The translations under genes were made by a program, and so were the position numbers. A model generated the notes under the pieces. It had not been told where the DNA came from. It worked only from the letters and a program-made list of their open reading frames with translations, and searched no databases. Below, piece after piece: positions 1 through 7,474 of a DNA stretch of 19,307 nucleotides. This stretch comes from Thermoplasmata archaeon (GTDB taxonomy: Archaea; Thermoplasmatota; Thermoplasmata; UBA10834). Position 1 is the first letter of the stretch. Each line of letters opens with the position of its first letter. The stretch spans positions 1 to 19,307 of the forward strand of contig JALOTO010000008.1 of assembly GCA_025457845.1 (NCBI GenBank), given 5' to 3'.

Positions 1-25
1 TGGGTACTGTTTGGGCGTTCTAGCA

Positions 26-34
26 TTATATAAC
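26..34. promoter_or_regulatory. Palindromic TATA-like box at the left edge
   Basis: The AT-rich core TTATATAA is self-complementary, so it could serve either strand. On the minus strand it would put a transcription start at about base 1-5, serving a gene left of the window. On the plus strand transcription would start near base 55 and run antisense into the end of the MoxR-VWA gene. The stretch from here to base 154 holds no convincing gene. The 10-mer TATAACCCTG at 29-38 recurs at the promoter of the kinase starting at 5541. Confidence 0.35.
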
Positions 35-154
35 CCTGCGCTTCACCCCGTGAACGGCACGATTCTGAGAGGGAAGGATTCATATACGTCCCATATGCCG
101 AGCGCCATATTGACCGCATGGATGGACAAAAATGTGCGCGATCCCGACATAAGG

Positions 155-1960
155 TCAGAAGTGCCTGGAAGGCGGGGAGCCCTGAGCGACCTGTCGTAGG
201 ACGCCGTACAGCACCCTCGGGATCTCGTCGAACGAGGTCACCTCGTACATCCGTCCCCGTCCGTTCGTGGCCATCGACTCGCACACATTCGGGCGGCAGT
301 CGTGACTCTCCGTCATCACGATGAAGAGCCGCCGATAAGACGATGCGGCGTCCGCGGGGTCCTCCCCAACTGTGTAGTTGCCGTCGGTTATCATGACGCC
401 GACCTGGTTCCTCGTCTCCGCCCTGTGGAGTTCCTCGGCCCCCTTCCTGAGGGCGAGGTCGAGGTTCGTGTAGCCGAGCGCGTTCGACTCCAGCAACCCA
501 GCCAGCATGTCGTCGAGGTCCATCCTCTGGTCGACCCTCTTTAGGACCTTCGGGCGGTCGTTGAACGTCATGAGGGCGTAGTCAATGGTCTTCATCCTGA
601 ACGCTAGGACCGCTATCGCGGCCGTCGCCATGGCGAGCTTGTCGCCGCTCATCGACAGGCTCGCGTCCAGCATCAGGGCGACCGCTGTGGTCCTCGGCTC
701 CCTTCTCTCGACGACGATGTCCGATGGCTCCGGTTTGCTCTTTCCCGCGAAGTTCTCCATCGTGGCGTCCAAGTCGATCTCCGAATCGTCCCCGATGCGG
801 AATTCATGTCTCACTACACGCGTCGGGACGGAGACCGGCCCGAGGAGTTGGAGCACTCGCCTTATCGTTGCGCGAATTGCCATCCTCTTCGCCATCTCTA
901 GCACAGCAGGGTTGGAAAGATATGGCCTAAGGAGAGCGTAGTTCTGGGCGACCACCAGGCCGAGGTCATCTCCTTTCGCAAGATAGGACGGGAGGCTCGC
1001 ATCGACGATCTTTGCGACGTCTCCGACATCCACAGCCGTCTCCCTGGCGCGCCTGCTGCCATCCCTGCCGTTCCCCTCGGGGCGCGCCTCTTCGACCGCA
1101 CGCACCTCAGGCGGTGAGAGAGACAGACATTCGTCAACAATCTGGTCGATGATCTCGTCCATCCTCGCCTGAGACTCTTCCCTGAGTTCCATGCGAGTCG
1201 GGAGGGACATGTGACTCGCCTTCCTCAGACCGTCGTACGGGTCAGACGAAAGCTGGGGGGCTAGCTTCACGATGCTCATGGCCGCGCGAATGCTCGCACC
1301 TCTTCGGATGTTCGGATGGTCCCTCGTGCGCCGGGTGATCCAGACCCCCCGCTCGATGAGCTCTGACGGGGCTGTCGGGTGCTGCCGCGAGACTATCTTG
1401 ACCTCGTCTGCCTCGCCTTGGTACTCCAGTATGAGGAGTTCGAACCTGTCGGATAGGGCTTCGGATATCGCGGTGGTAGCAACGAACTCCCTCGGGTTCT
1501 GCGTGGCTATGACGACGAAACCAGGCGCGGCCTTGACGGCCCCCACCTTCGGGACCTCGATCATCCCCTCGTCCATGGCCGGCAGCAGGATGTTCTGAAC
1601 GCCCTCTGGCATCCTGTTCATCTCGTTGATGAACAGTATCCCACCCCTCCTCATGGCCTCTGTGAGGGGTCCTGCTACGAACGCCTCTGGAATGTACCCC
1701 TTCTCCAGAACCACTGGCGGATCGAACCATCCGGCCAGTTTCTGCTCCGTGTATCTCTCATCCCCATCGACCCTGAGTACGGGACGGCGGAGATGATGTG
1801 CGACTGCGAGGGCCAAGACGGTCTTGCCGACTCCAACGGGGCCCTCGATCAGCAGATGTCTCGAAGAACGCAGGGCGGCCAAGGCGCGCTCTATCTCCGA
1901 CGTGCGGCCCACGATACCATGTTCCGCCTTGATCTCCTCGACCTCGTTGCATTGGACCAT
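155..1960 (-). CDS. MoxR-type AAA+ ATPase fused to a C-terminal VWA (MIDAS) domain
   Basis: A 601-residue soluble protein joining the two partners of a MoxR-VWA or BchI/BchD-like machine in one chain. Walker A is GPVGVGKT (about residues 40-47), sensor 1 is ATQNP (152-156) and an arginine-finger-like SDRFE lies near 170-174. A helical lid and linker follow to about 425. The VWA domain has an intact MIDAS: DASLS at 432-436 and ITDG at 524-527. The Walker B segment reads LFINE (109-113), with Asn where Asp is usual; the catalytic Glu is kept. Such ATPases usually remodel protein partners or help insert metal cofactors; the client here is unknown. I chose the ATG at 1960 because a TATA-like box at 1993-2000 lies about 36 nt upstream. 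The longer reading frame (to 2098) would run through that box and into the end of the kinase gene upstream. An ATG at 1981 is the alternative. Family call is firm, role is not. Confidence 0.88.
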   Translation of the reverse strand: MVQCNEVEEIKAEHGIVGRTSEIERALAALRSSRHLLIEGPVGVGKTVLALAVAHHLRRPVLRVDGDERYTEQKLAGWFDPPVVLEKGYIPEAFVAGPLTEAMRRGGILFINEMNRMPEGVQNILLPAMDEGMIEVPKVGAVKAAPGFVVIATQNPREFVATTAISEALSDRFELLILEYQGEADEVKIVSRQHPTAPSELIERGVWITRRTRDHPNIRRGASIRAAMSIVKLAPQLSSDPYDGLRKASHMSLPTRMELREESQARMDEIIDQIVDECLSLSPPEVRAVEEARPEGNGRDGSRRARETAVDVGDVAKIVDASLPSYLAKGDDLGLVVAQNYALLRPYLSNPAVLEMAKRMAIRATIRRVLQLLGPVSVPTRVVRHEFRIGDDSEIDLDATMENFAGKSKPEPSDIVVERREPRTTAVALMLDASLSMSGDKLAMATAAIAVLAFRMKTIDYALMTFNDRPKVLKRVDQRMDLDDMLAGLLESNALGYTNLDLALRKGAEELHRAETRNQVGVMITDGNYTVGEDPADAASSYRRLFIVMTESHDCRPNVCESMATNGRGRMYEVTSFDEIPRVLYGVLRQVAQGSPPSRHF

Positions 1961-1992
1961 CTGGGAACGCCAACCGTGCATGGTCACGCGCG

Positions 1993-2000
1993 ATATAAAG
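1993..2000 (-). promoter_or_regulatory. TATA-like box for the MoxR-VWA gene
   Basis: On the minus strand the sequence reads CTTTATAT, centred about 36 nt before the ATG at 1960, in the short gap after the upstream kinase stop. It predicts a start of transcription near 1970 and a leader of about 10 nt. The gene may therefore be transcribed apart from the kinase. Confidence 0.5.
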
Positions 2001-2025
2001 TGTTGGCCGGACGCCTGGGCCAGTT

Positions 2026-3936
2026 CTACGGTAGAGGCAGTAGGACGATGAAGACGGTCCCCATCGAGTGGTCGCCGTACACCCTGTTCTCTAGCCATAT
2101 CTTGCCGCCGTAGCGGTCGACGAGCGACTTCACCAGGGAAAGGCCCATCCCTGCGCCCTTTGCCTTCTGGAGGGAGGGACGCTCCATGCGGTGCATCTCC
2201 CTGAATCCCCTTGTGAACACCATAGGCTTGAGGTCGTCAGGGATCCCGACCCCCCGGTCCACTACCTGGACGCGCGCATGGTTACGCCCTTCGAACTCCT
2301 GCACATCGACGACGATGTCTATCACGACCTCCTCGTGCTCGTCATACTTGATTGAGTTGCTCACGAGGTTGTAGAACACCTCCTCGAGGAGATCGTCTGC
2401 CATGACCCATACATCCCCCTCAGGCAGCTTCGTCCTCACATCGACCTTCTTGCTGAGGAAGACTGCGCGCGCCTCGGCGATGACCATGCCGAGTGATTTG
2501 CCGAGGTCCTTTGGCACGATCTCCGAAGTCTGCTGCTCCATCATCTGCGCCGACCTGCGAACGTTCCTGATCAGGTGCGAGATGCTCTTGGTGCTCTCGA
2601 GCGCCGATGAGAGGTATTTGTGCTGGATGGGGCTGACCTGCGTCGTGCCGAGCACGAGCTCGACGTAGGCCGCAACGGGGTTGATGAAATTCCCGACATC
2701 ATGGGTTAGGAGGTCAAGGTACATCTTGACCTCGCTTCTCGCGTCGCTCATCTCCCTGAACATTATGGAATTGTCGATGGCGATGGACGCGACGGTGGCG
2801 TAGGTCTCCATGGCCTGCATCATGTCCTTGGTGGGGATCCTGCCGTTCTCTGGGTAGTCCATCTGGAGGTATCCGGTCATCTTCCCTTCCCTGTTGTACA
2901 GGGCGAAGTAGAGGAGGTCCAGTTCGTGCCACGCGTCGGGCGATGCGCGGGGTGCGGTCGCGTTCCTCCTGTCCTCGATGAAAGTGAACTGGTCCAGGAG
3001 GCCGACCTGCGTCTCTCCCGGGATGAAGTATCCTGTGGGAGTGACACGGAACTCCTCCTTGAAATCGGCGAGCACCGTGCTCTTCAGGATCCGGCCCTTC
3101 TTTATTACGTTCAGCTCCTCCTTGCTGTATCCTGCAAGCGCGAGGGTGGACACTTCCTCCGTCCCCTCGGAGAAGAGCGCGACGCCAGACTTGCGATATC
3201 CGAAGGAATCCACCATCGCCGACGCAATCCTGTGGAGGGTGACCGATAGATCCTCGACCCTGAGCACGCTCCTGGTCAGGTCCAGCAGCTTCACCAGATT
3301 CTCTGTTTTGCCCTCGTTCTCGACGAGCAGGTCATGGACCCTCCTGAAGACCTTGGAGTTCTCTATGCCCACCGCAGCGATTCCGGCGAACAGCTCGATC
3401 TCTCGGATGACAGCCAGGGAAGGGATCTTTCCATCCTTGGGATAATCCACCTGCATGTACCCGATCATTTCACCTCTTCGGCCATGAAGAGCGAAGTACA
3501 GGAGATCTAACTCGTGCCATGAATCCGGCGACAACCTTGGTCTCCGGGCGGCCGCCTGGTCCTTGACCGCAACGAAATCATCGACTGGCGCAACCTGCTT
3601 CTCGACGGGGATGTAGTATGAGGTCGATGTCAGCTTGCACTCGTCCTTGAAGTCTGCCAGTATGGAATCCTTGAGGAACGCGTCCTCGTTGGTCCTGACC
3701 TCAGCCTCCTCCTCTGCGGAGTATCCGACGAGGGCATGGTCGGTGAACACTCCCTTCGCCTCGTCGACTATCGAGATGCTGGCGCGCTCGAACCCGAACA
3801 GGTCGCTCACCGATTCGGCCACCCGCTGAAGGAACGTGCTGATGTCACCAACGTCGAGCAGCTGCGTGGTCAACTCGTGTATACGCGCCAGGCTTCTGGC
3901 GTGGCTGTCCTGCGAGGCTTGGTGGGGGTCGGGCAT
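2026..3936 (-). CDS. Soluble sensor histidine kinase with two tandem GAF-like domains
   Basis: A 636-residue kinase with no signal peptide or membrane segment, so the signal is probably sensed in the cytosol. Two GAF-like modules, about 15-200 and 212-397, are clear copies of each other: both hold ADFKDE/ADFKEE, then a Y-[YF]-IP motif, then SPD[SA]WHELDLLYFAL (W140 and W336), then GY-[ML]-Q-[VM]-DYP. The H-box is LLTHDVGN with phospho-acceptor His412. The ATPase domain has N523/N527 in NLVSNSIKY, a G1 box VDRGVGIP (559-566) and a G2 box GAGMGLSLV (594-602). The enzyme should autophosphorylate on His412 and pass phosphate to a receiver protein, but none is encoded nearby. The ATG at 3936 lies about 30 nt after a TATA-like box, suggesting a nearly leaderless mRNA. 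The MoxR-VWA gene follows on the same strand. Kinase identity is firm; ligand and output are unknown. Confidence 0.92.
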   Translation of the reverse strand: MPDPHQASQDSHARSLARIHELTTQLLDVGDISTFLQRVAESVSDLFGFERASISIVDEAKGVFTDHALVGYSAEEEAEVRTNEDAFLKDSILADFKDECKLTSTSYYIPVEKQVAPVDDFVAVKDQAAARRPRLSPDSWHELDLLYFALHGRRGEMIGYMQVDYPKDGKIPSLAVIREIELFAGIAAVGIENSKVFRRVHDLLVENEGKTENLVKLLDLTRSVLRVEDLSVTLHRIASAMVDSFGYRKSGVALFSEGTEEVSTLALAGYSKEELNVIKKGRILKSTVLADFKEEFRVTPTGYFIPGETQVGLLDQFTFIEDRRNATAPRASPDAWHELDLLYFALYNREGKMTGYLQMDYPENGRIPTKDMMQAMETYATVASIAIDNSIMFREMSDARSEVKMYLDLLTHDVGNFINPVAAYVELVLGTTQVSPIQHKYLSSALESTKSISHLIRNVRRSAQMMEQQTSEIVPKDLGKSLGMVIAEARAVFLSKKVDVRTKLPEGDVWVMADDLLEEVFYNLVSNSIKYDEHEEVVIDIVVDVQEFEGRNHARVQVVDRGVGIPDDLKPMVFTRGFREMHRMERPSLQKAKGAGMGLSLVKSLVDRYGGKIWLENRVYGDHSMGTVFIVLLPLP

Positions 3937-3960
3937 CGGTCAATTCGAATAGTCCGTTCC

Positions 3961-3970
3961 ATTATTAATA
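3961..3970 (-). promoter_or_regulatory. TATA-like box for the double-GAF kinase
   Basis: On the minus strand it reads TATTAATAAT, centred about 30 nt before the ATG at 3936, so transcription should start almost at the start codon. It lies in the 103-nt divergent gap shared with the M55 peptidase gene, for which GGATTAAT at 4002-4009 is a weaker candidate box on the plus strand. Confidence 0.55.
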
Positions 3971-4039
3971 AGACTTCTGCGACGTTCCCCCAAAACGCGA
4001 CGGATTAATCAGGGTGGAGGCGCATCCAGGCGCGATTAC

Positions 4040-4873
4040 ATGAACATCCACATCTCAGTCGACATGGAGGGCATCGCAGGCATCGTGCACGAGAGCCAGG
4101 CAGAACAGGGCAACCACGACTATCCCAGGATGAGAGAGCTCATGACGAACGAGGTGTTGGCTGCCGTGGATGGAGCCAGAGAAGGTGGCGCGACCGGGTT
4201 CGTGATATGTGACGCTCACGACACTGGCAGGAACCTCATCGTAGAACGATTCGACGACGATGTAGAAATCGTGCAAGGCAGCCCATACGAGTTCGGGATG
4301 ATGGGCGGAATCTCGAAGGACTTCGGCGCGGCATTCCAGGTCGGATACCATGCCATGAGGAACACGCACATGGGAGTGATCGGACACACCTACACTTACA
4401 CAGTCCTGGCGCTCCGAATCAACGGCACCCTCGTCGGCGAGACCGGGCTGAACGGGGCACTCGCAGGCCATTTCGGAGTTCCCCTGGCTATGGTCGCCGG
4501 GGACAAACACGCCGTGGACCAGGCAAGCGGGCTCGTGAAGGGGCTCATCGGGGTGCCGGTGAAGACCGGCACGGGGATCTACGGGGCTCGGTCGCTCTCC
4601 CCGAAGAAGGCCTGCGCAGTCATCAGGGCCGGAGCCACGAAGGCCGTGAAGGCGGCGAGCACCATAAGACCTTATTCACCCGGCATTCCAGTGCACATCG
4701 AGGTAGACTTCGCCAGCCCGGTGATGGCCCAATACTGCTCCGCGGTCCCCTCCGTGGAGGTACGGGACGGCTCCACAGTGATCTACGACGCGAAGGATAT
4801 GGCCTCAGCTTTCAGGCTCTTCGAAGTCCTGTTGACACTCGCAGGAAGCGCAAGGAGAGAAGGAGAGCTGTGA
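4040..4873 (+). CDS. M55-family zinc D-aminopeptidase (DppA-like)
   Basis: A 277-residue cytosolic metallopeptidase, close to the usual length of the family (Bacillus subtilis DppA is about 270). It is expected to cleave N-terminal D-amino acids, such as D-Ala, from short peptides. Family residues fall at nearly the same numbers as in DppA: Asp8 and Glu10 in SVDMEG, His60 in DAHDTG, His104 in VGYHAM and Glu134 in GETG, with a GHT segment at 115-117. The start follows a weak AT-rich box at 4002-4009, and no well-placed Shine-Dalgarno is visible. The gene is divergent from the double-GAF kinase and is followed, after 94 nt, by an acetyltransferase. Together with the M29 peptidase and the asparaginase in this window it fits peptide or cell-wall fragment recycling, but the natural substrate is not shown by the sequence. 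I leave the symbol blank because it is not in a dpp transport operon. Confidence 0.9.
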   Translation: MNIHISVDMEGIAGIVHESQAEQGNHDYPRMRELMTNEVLAAVDGAREGGATGFVICDAHDTGRNLIVERFDDDVEIVQGSPYEFGMMGGISKDFGAAFQVGYHAMRNTHMGVIGHTYTYTVLALRINGTLVGETGLNGALAGHFGVPLAMVAGDKHAVDQASGLVKGLIGVPVKTGTGIYGARSLSPKKACAVIRAGATKAVKAASTIRPYSPGIPVHIEVDFASPVMAQYCSAVPSVEVRDGSTVIYDAKDMASAFRLFEVLLTLAGSARREGEL

Positions 4874-4919
4874 CCTCACGGCCAAGGGACGTCACATACG
4901 CCTGAGGGCGGACGAACTG

Positions 4920-4927
4920 TTAATAAC
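4920..4927 (+). promoter_or_regulatory. TATA-like box for the first GNAT gene
   Basis: TTAATAAC lies about 45 nt before the ATG at 4968 in the gap after the M55 peptidase. It predicts transcription starting near 4950 and a leader of about 20 nt. Confidence 0.4.
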
Positions 4928-4967
4928 ACATCCCTAGATTCACCATTGCGCAACGTGGCGAGACATC

Positions 4968-5402
4968 ATGGCATTCATTGTCAGAGGGCTCAGAGAGGAC
5001 GAGATCGAGAAGATGGCGGATGTCTGGACGAAGGCCGGCCTCCCCTTCAGGCCGACAGGCAGGGACAGCCTCGAGAGCCTGAGACAACAGTGGAGGGCGC
5101 AACCCAAGTTCTTCGTGGGCGCCTTCGAGGCCGATAGAATGATAGGTGTGGCCATCGCGACCGACGACGGTCGTAAGGCCTGGATCAACAGGCTGGCGGT
5201 GATCCCCGAGGAGCAGGGCAAGGGTGTCGCCAAGGCCATCGTCAACGAATGCGAGAGGATATTCCGCGACCTCGGGAGGGGGGTCTTCGCCATAATGATC
5301 GAGGGGGAGAACGACGCCTCCGAACACCTCTTCGAGGGGATGGGCTACAAGCACGAGAAGGACATCAGGTACTACGCGAAGAGGATCGGACAAGACCTCT
5401 AG
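4968..5402 (+). CDS. GNAT-family N-acetyltransferase (substrate unknown)
   Basis: A 144-residue single-domain acetyltransferase using acetyl-CoA. The acetyl-CoA pyrophosphate loop is in RLAVIPEEQGKGVAKAIV (about 75-92), with Q83-G-K-G-V-A matching the Q/R-x-x-G-x-G/A pattern. The C-terminal part has ASEHLFEGMGYKHE (117-130), where GNATs typically read 'A..F..+.GF'. No second domain is present. Length and layout resemble RimI-like and small-molecule GNATs, but I cannot tell whether the acceptor is a protein N-terminus, an amino acid or an amine. The start at 4968 is the only good in-frame start after the promoter-like box at 4920-4927. It lies on the same strand between the M55 peptidase and a histidine kinase. 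Confidence 0.85.
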   Translation: MAFIVRGLREDEIEKMADVWTKAGLPFRPTGRDSLESLRQQWRAQPKFFVGAFEADRMIGVAIATDDGRKAWINRLAVIPEEQGKGVAKAIVNECERIFRDLGRGVFAIMIEGENDASEHLFEGMGYKHEKDIRYYAKRIGQDL

Positions 5403-5490
5403 ACGCGAGATAAATGCCCGCCGCTCCCCACTTCGCTCGCGCGACCATGGCACACTCGCGCGCATGCGTATTGCTGGGCCTTCGACATGT

Positions 5491-5499
5491 TTTTATAAC
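5491..5499 (+). promoter_or_regulatory. TATA-like box and Shine-Dalgarno for the single-GAF kinase
   Basis: TTTTATAAC is centred about 45 nt before the ATG at 5541. A purine stretch GAGGGA at 5530-5535 sits 5 nt before the start and can serve as ribosome binding site. Apart from this promoter, nothing recognisable is seen between 5403 and 5540. Confidence 0.5.
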
Positions 5500-5540
5500 C
5501 CTGTGTAAATGCGACCCTGGGATGCACTCGAGGGACTCGA

Positions 5541-6899
5541 ATGCCGGACATGCCTTTACACGATGAGGTCCCGGACACGACGCGCCAGCAGCCAAGCGTG
5601 CTGCCTGTCGCGGACATGATGGACATACTCAGATTCATCGCCCGTGCGGAGCCGATCGACTCGCTGCTGCAGAAGGTAACGAACACCGTGACGGACTCGT
5701 TCGGGATAAGCCGATTGACGATATGCATTCTCGACGAGAGGACAGGGGCGTTCGTCCCTAGAACGATACACGGCTACCCGCCGGACAAGGTCCTCTCGAT
5801 AAAGAAGCACAGCTACACAATCGAAAGGAAGAGGGCTGAACTCCGGGAGGATTTCCGGGTCGGACGCAACTCATACTATGTGAGGGCGGAGGACAAGAGT
5901 CACGCGTTCGATGACGACCTCGACTATGTCCTCGACCCCGCATCCATAACGAAGGCGCGGGAGTCTCCCAGGCACTGGCACGAACTCGACTGCATATATC
6001 TCCTCATGACGGACAGGCTCGGCAACTGGATCGGGTGGATCGAGATCGACGGCACAAAGGATGGAATGGTCCCGTCGGCCGAAACGCTGGACCGCATCCA
6101 GCTCCTCGCGGACCTCACATCTATAGCCATCGAGAACCTCAAGATGTACGAGGAGGCCATCAACGCCATGAACGAATCGCAGGGCTACCTCGACCTGATA
6201 GTCCACGACATCGGCAACCTCGTCAACCCGCTGCTGTACTACCTCGACAGTGCGAAGGATGACGTGGTTCTAGATTCCAGGACCAACGACCGACTCAAGA
6301 AGGCGACATCCGTCGCCACCGCGACAAAGAACCTCGTCGATAGCGTGAGGAAGCTCTCCGAGGTCAAGTCGTCGGAGTTCTCGTCCAGAGAACGCCACGA
6401 TCTCAGGGAGGTCCTCGTGAGGTGCATCTCGAACGCCAGGAGGGACTTCCCATCCAAGGATGTCGTCGTGTGTGTGGACTGCCCCGAGACGGAGAGCGCC
6501 GTCCTTGCGGACGATCTCATAGACGATCTCTTCACCAACGTGCTGAACAACGCGGTCAAGTACACGCCGAAGCAGGTCGCCGAGATCGAGGTCAGTGTCC
6601 AGGACGCTCACACGGCTTGGACGGTACGGATAGCGGATCACGGCATCGGCATCCCCGACGAGAAGAAGGGGCATGTGTTCACCCGCTTCGCGAAGAGGCC
6701 GCAGGGCGTCGAGGGAACCGGGTTGGGCCTGTCCATAGTCGCTCTCCTCGCCGGCAGATACAACGGCATCGTGAACGTCAGGGACAGGGTGCCCGGCAAC
6801 CCGAGCGAAGGGGCGTGTTTCGAGATATCTCTGCCCAAGGCACCTGCACCGGACGACACCAGGTCGAGCAACGGCGAGGCAATCCCCGGGATGTACTGA
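5541..6899 (+). CDS. Soluble sensor histidine kinase with one GAF-like domain
   Basis: A 452-residue cytosolic kinase, related to the double-GAF kinase and to the kinase at 16973-18289. One GAF-like sensor (about 30-202) carries the shared marks: REDFRVGRNSYYV (102-114) and WHELD at 146-150, then GWIEIDGTKDG and IAIENLKM. The H-box is DLIVHDIGN with His222. N333/N337 lie in TNVLNNAVKY, the G1 box is ADHGIGIP (365-372) and the G2 box is GTGLGLSIV (392-400). The His222 and WHELD positions are identical to those in the third kinase. No membrane segment, receiver domain or output domain is present, so the partner must be encoded elsewhere. A GNAT gene begins within about 50 nt downstream on the same strand and may be co-transcribed. 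The ligand is unknown; the GAF could bind a small molecule or cofactor. Confidence 0.92.
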   Translation: MPDMPLHDEVPDTTRQQPSVLPVADMMDILRFIARAEPIDSLLQKVTNTVTDSFGISRLTICILDERTGAFVPRTIHGYPPDKVLSIKKHSYTIERKRAELREDFRVGRNSYYVRAEDKSHAFDDDLDYVLDPASITKARESPRHWHELDCIYLLMTDRLGNWIGWIEIDGTKDGMVPSAETLDRIQLLADLTSIAIENLKMYEEAINAMNESQGYLDLIVHDIGNLVNPLLYYLDSAKDDVVLDSRTNDRLKKATSVATATKNLVDSVRKLSEVKSSEFSSRERHDLREVLVRCISNARRDFPSKDVVVCVDCPETESAVLADDLIDDLFTNVLNNAVKYTPKQVAEIEVSVQDAHTAWTVRIADHGIGIPDEKKGHVFTRFAKRPQGVEGTGLGLSIVALLAGRYNGIVNVRDRVPGNPSEGACFEISLPKAPAPDDTRSSNGEAIPGMY

Positions 6900-6949
6900 C
6901 CATGCAGCCAGCACAAGTGGAAAATACACGTAGATGCTTCTCCGGACGC

Positions 6950-7396
6950 ATGGAAGGCAGGGCCAAGGGAGCCCCTGGCATACGGAAGACTGACGATTTC
7001 ACCTCCATCCGTGAACTCGCCCTCAAGTCCGGCCTCGAGGATGGGACCTTCGAGAACGTCGCGGCAGCGTACGGATACTACGTCGGCGACAAGCTAGTGG
7101 GCTGTGCCGCCCTCAAGATCGAAGGGCAGCGGTATTCGGTGGAATGGCTGGCTGTCTCCGAGGATCTGCGCGGAATGGGGATAGGGGCGATGCTCGTCTC
7201 GAGGGTGGAATCCGAAGCGCGCATGATGGGTGCCGGCAGGCTCTGGGCCCTCGCTAGGGCGCCTCGCTTCTTCGAACGGGTAGGATTCAGGAAGAGCTCC
7301 ATCGACGAGGCAGGTGGGCCATCCATGAGCAACTGCCTCCTCTGCAAGCAGTACGGACAGGACTGCTTCCCCGCAGTCGTCGTCAAGACATTCTGA
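6950..7396 (+). CDS. GNAT-family N-acetyltransferase with C-terminal cysteine cluster (ArgA-like)
   Basis: A 148-residue acetyltransferase. The acetyl-CoA loop is LRGMGIGAMLV (73-83), preceded by VEWLAVSED. The region ALARAPRFFERVGFRKSS (100-117) matches the 'FF.R.GF' segment of short N-acetylglutamate-synthase-like GNATs, so acetylation of an amino acid is possible but not proven. The C-terminus holds C129-x2-C132-x6-C139 ahead of AVVVK, which could bind a metal or be redox-active. I chose the ATG at 6950 because an AT-rich box at 6919-6927 lies about 26 nt upstream, as for a leaderless mRNA, and the GNAT fold begins near residue 10. An upstream in-frame ATG at 6902 would give 164 residues and follow the kinase stop by 2 nt, which would mean translational coupling instead. 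Confidence 0.83.
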   Translation: MEGRAKGAPGIRKTDDFTSIRELALKSGLEDGTFENVAAAYGYYVGDKLVGCAALKIEGQRYSVEWLAVSEDLRGMGIGAMLVSRVESEARMMGAGRLWALARAPRFFERVGFRKSSIDEAGGPSMSNCLLCKQYGQDCFPAVVVKTF

Positions 7397-7425
7397 CCGC
7401 AATCCGGCACACGGCGGCGACAGGG

Positions 7426-7433
7426 TTAAGTAA
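7426..7433 (+). promoter_or_regulatory. TATA-like box and strong Shine-Dalgarno for the M29 peptidase
   Basis: TTAAGTAA predicts transcription from about 7456. GGGAGGG at 7461-7467 then lies 7 nt before a TTG codon at 7475. This ribosome binding site decides the unusual TTG start, since the next in-frame codons upstream contain no ATG or GTG before a stop at 7454. Confidence 0.55.
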
Positions 7434-7474
7434 CTGGCCATGGGTAGGACGGATAACGATGGGAGGGCATCCCC

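Noticed and set aside
4040..4873. Part of a dipeptide transport (dpp) operon
   Set aside because: No transporter genes are adjacent; the resemblance to DppA concerns the enzyme only.
6422..6949. Long N-terminal extension of the second GNAT
   Set aside because: The frame overlaps the kinase gene, is Arg/Gly rich and has no GNAT character before about 6980.
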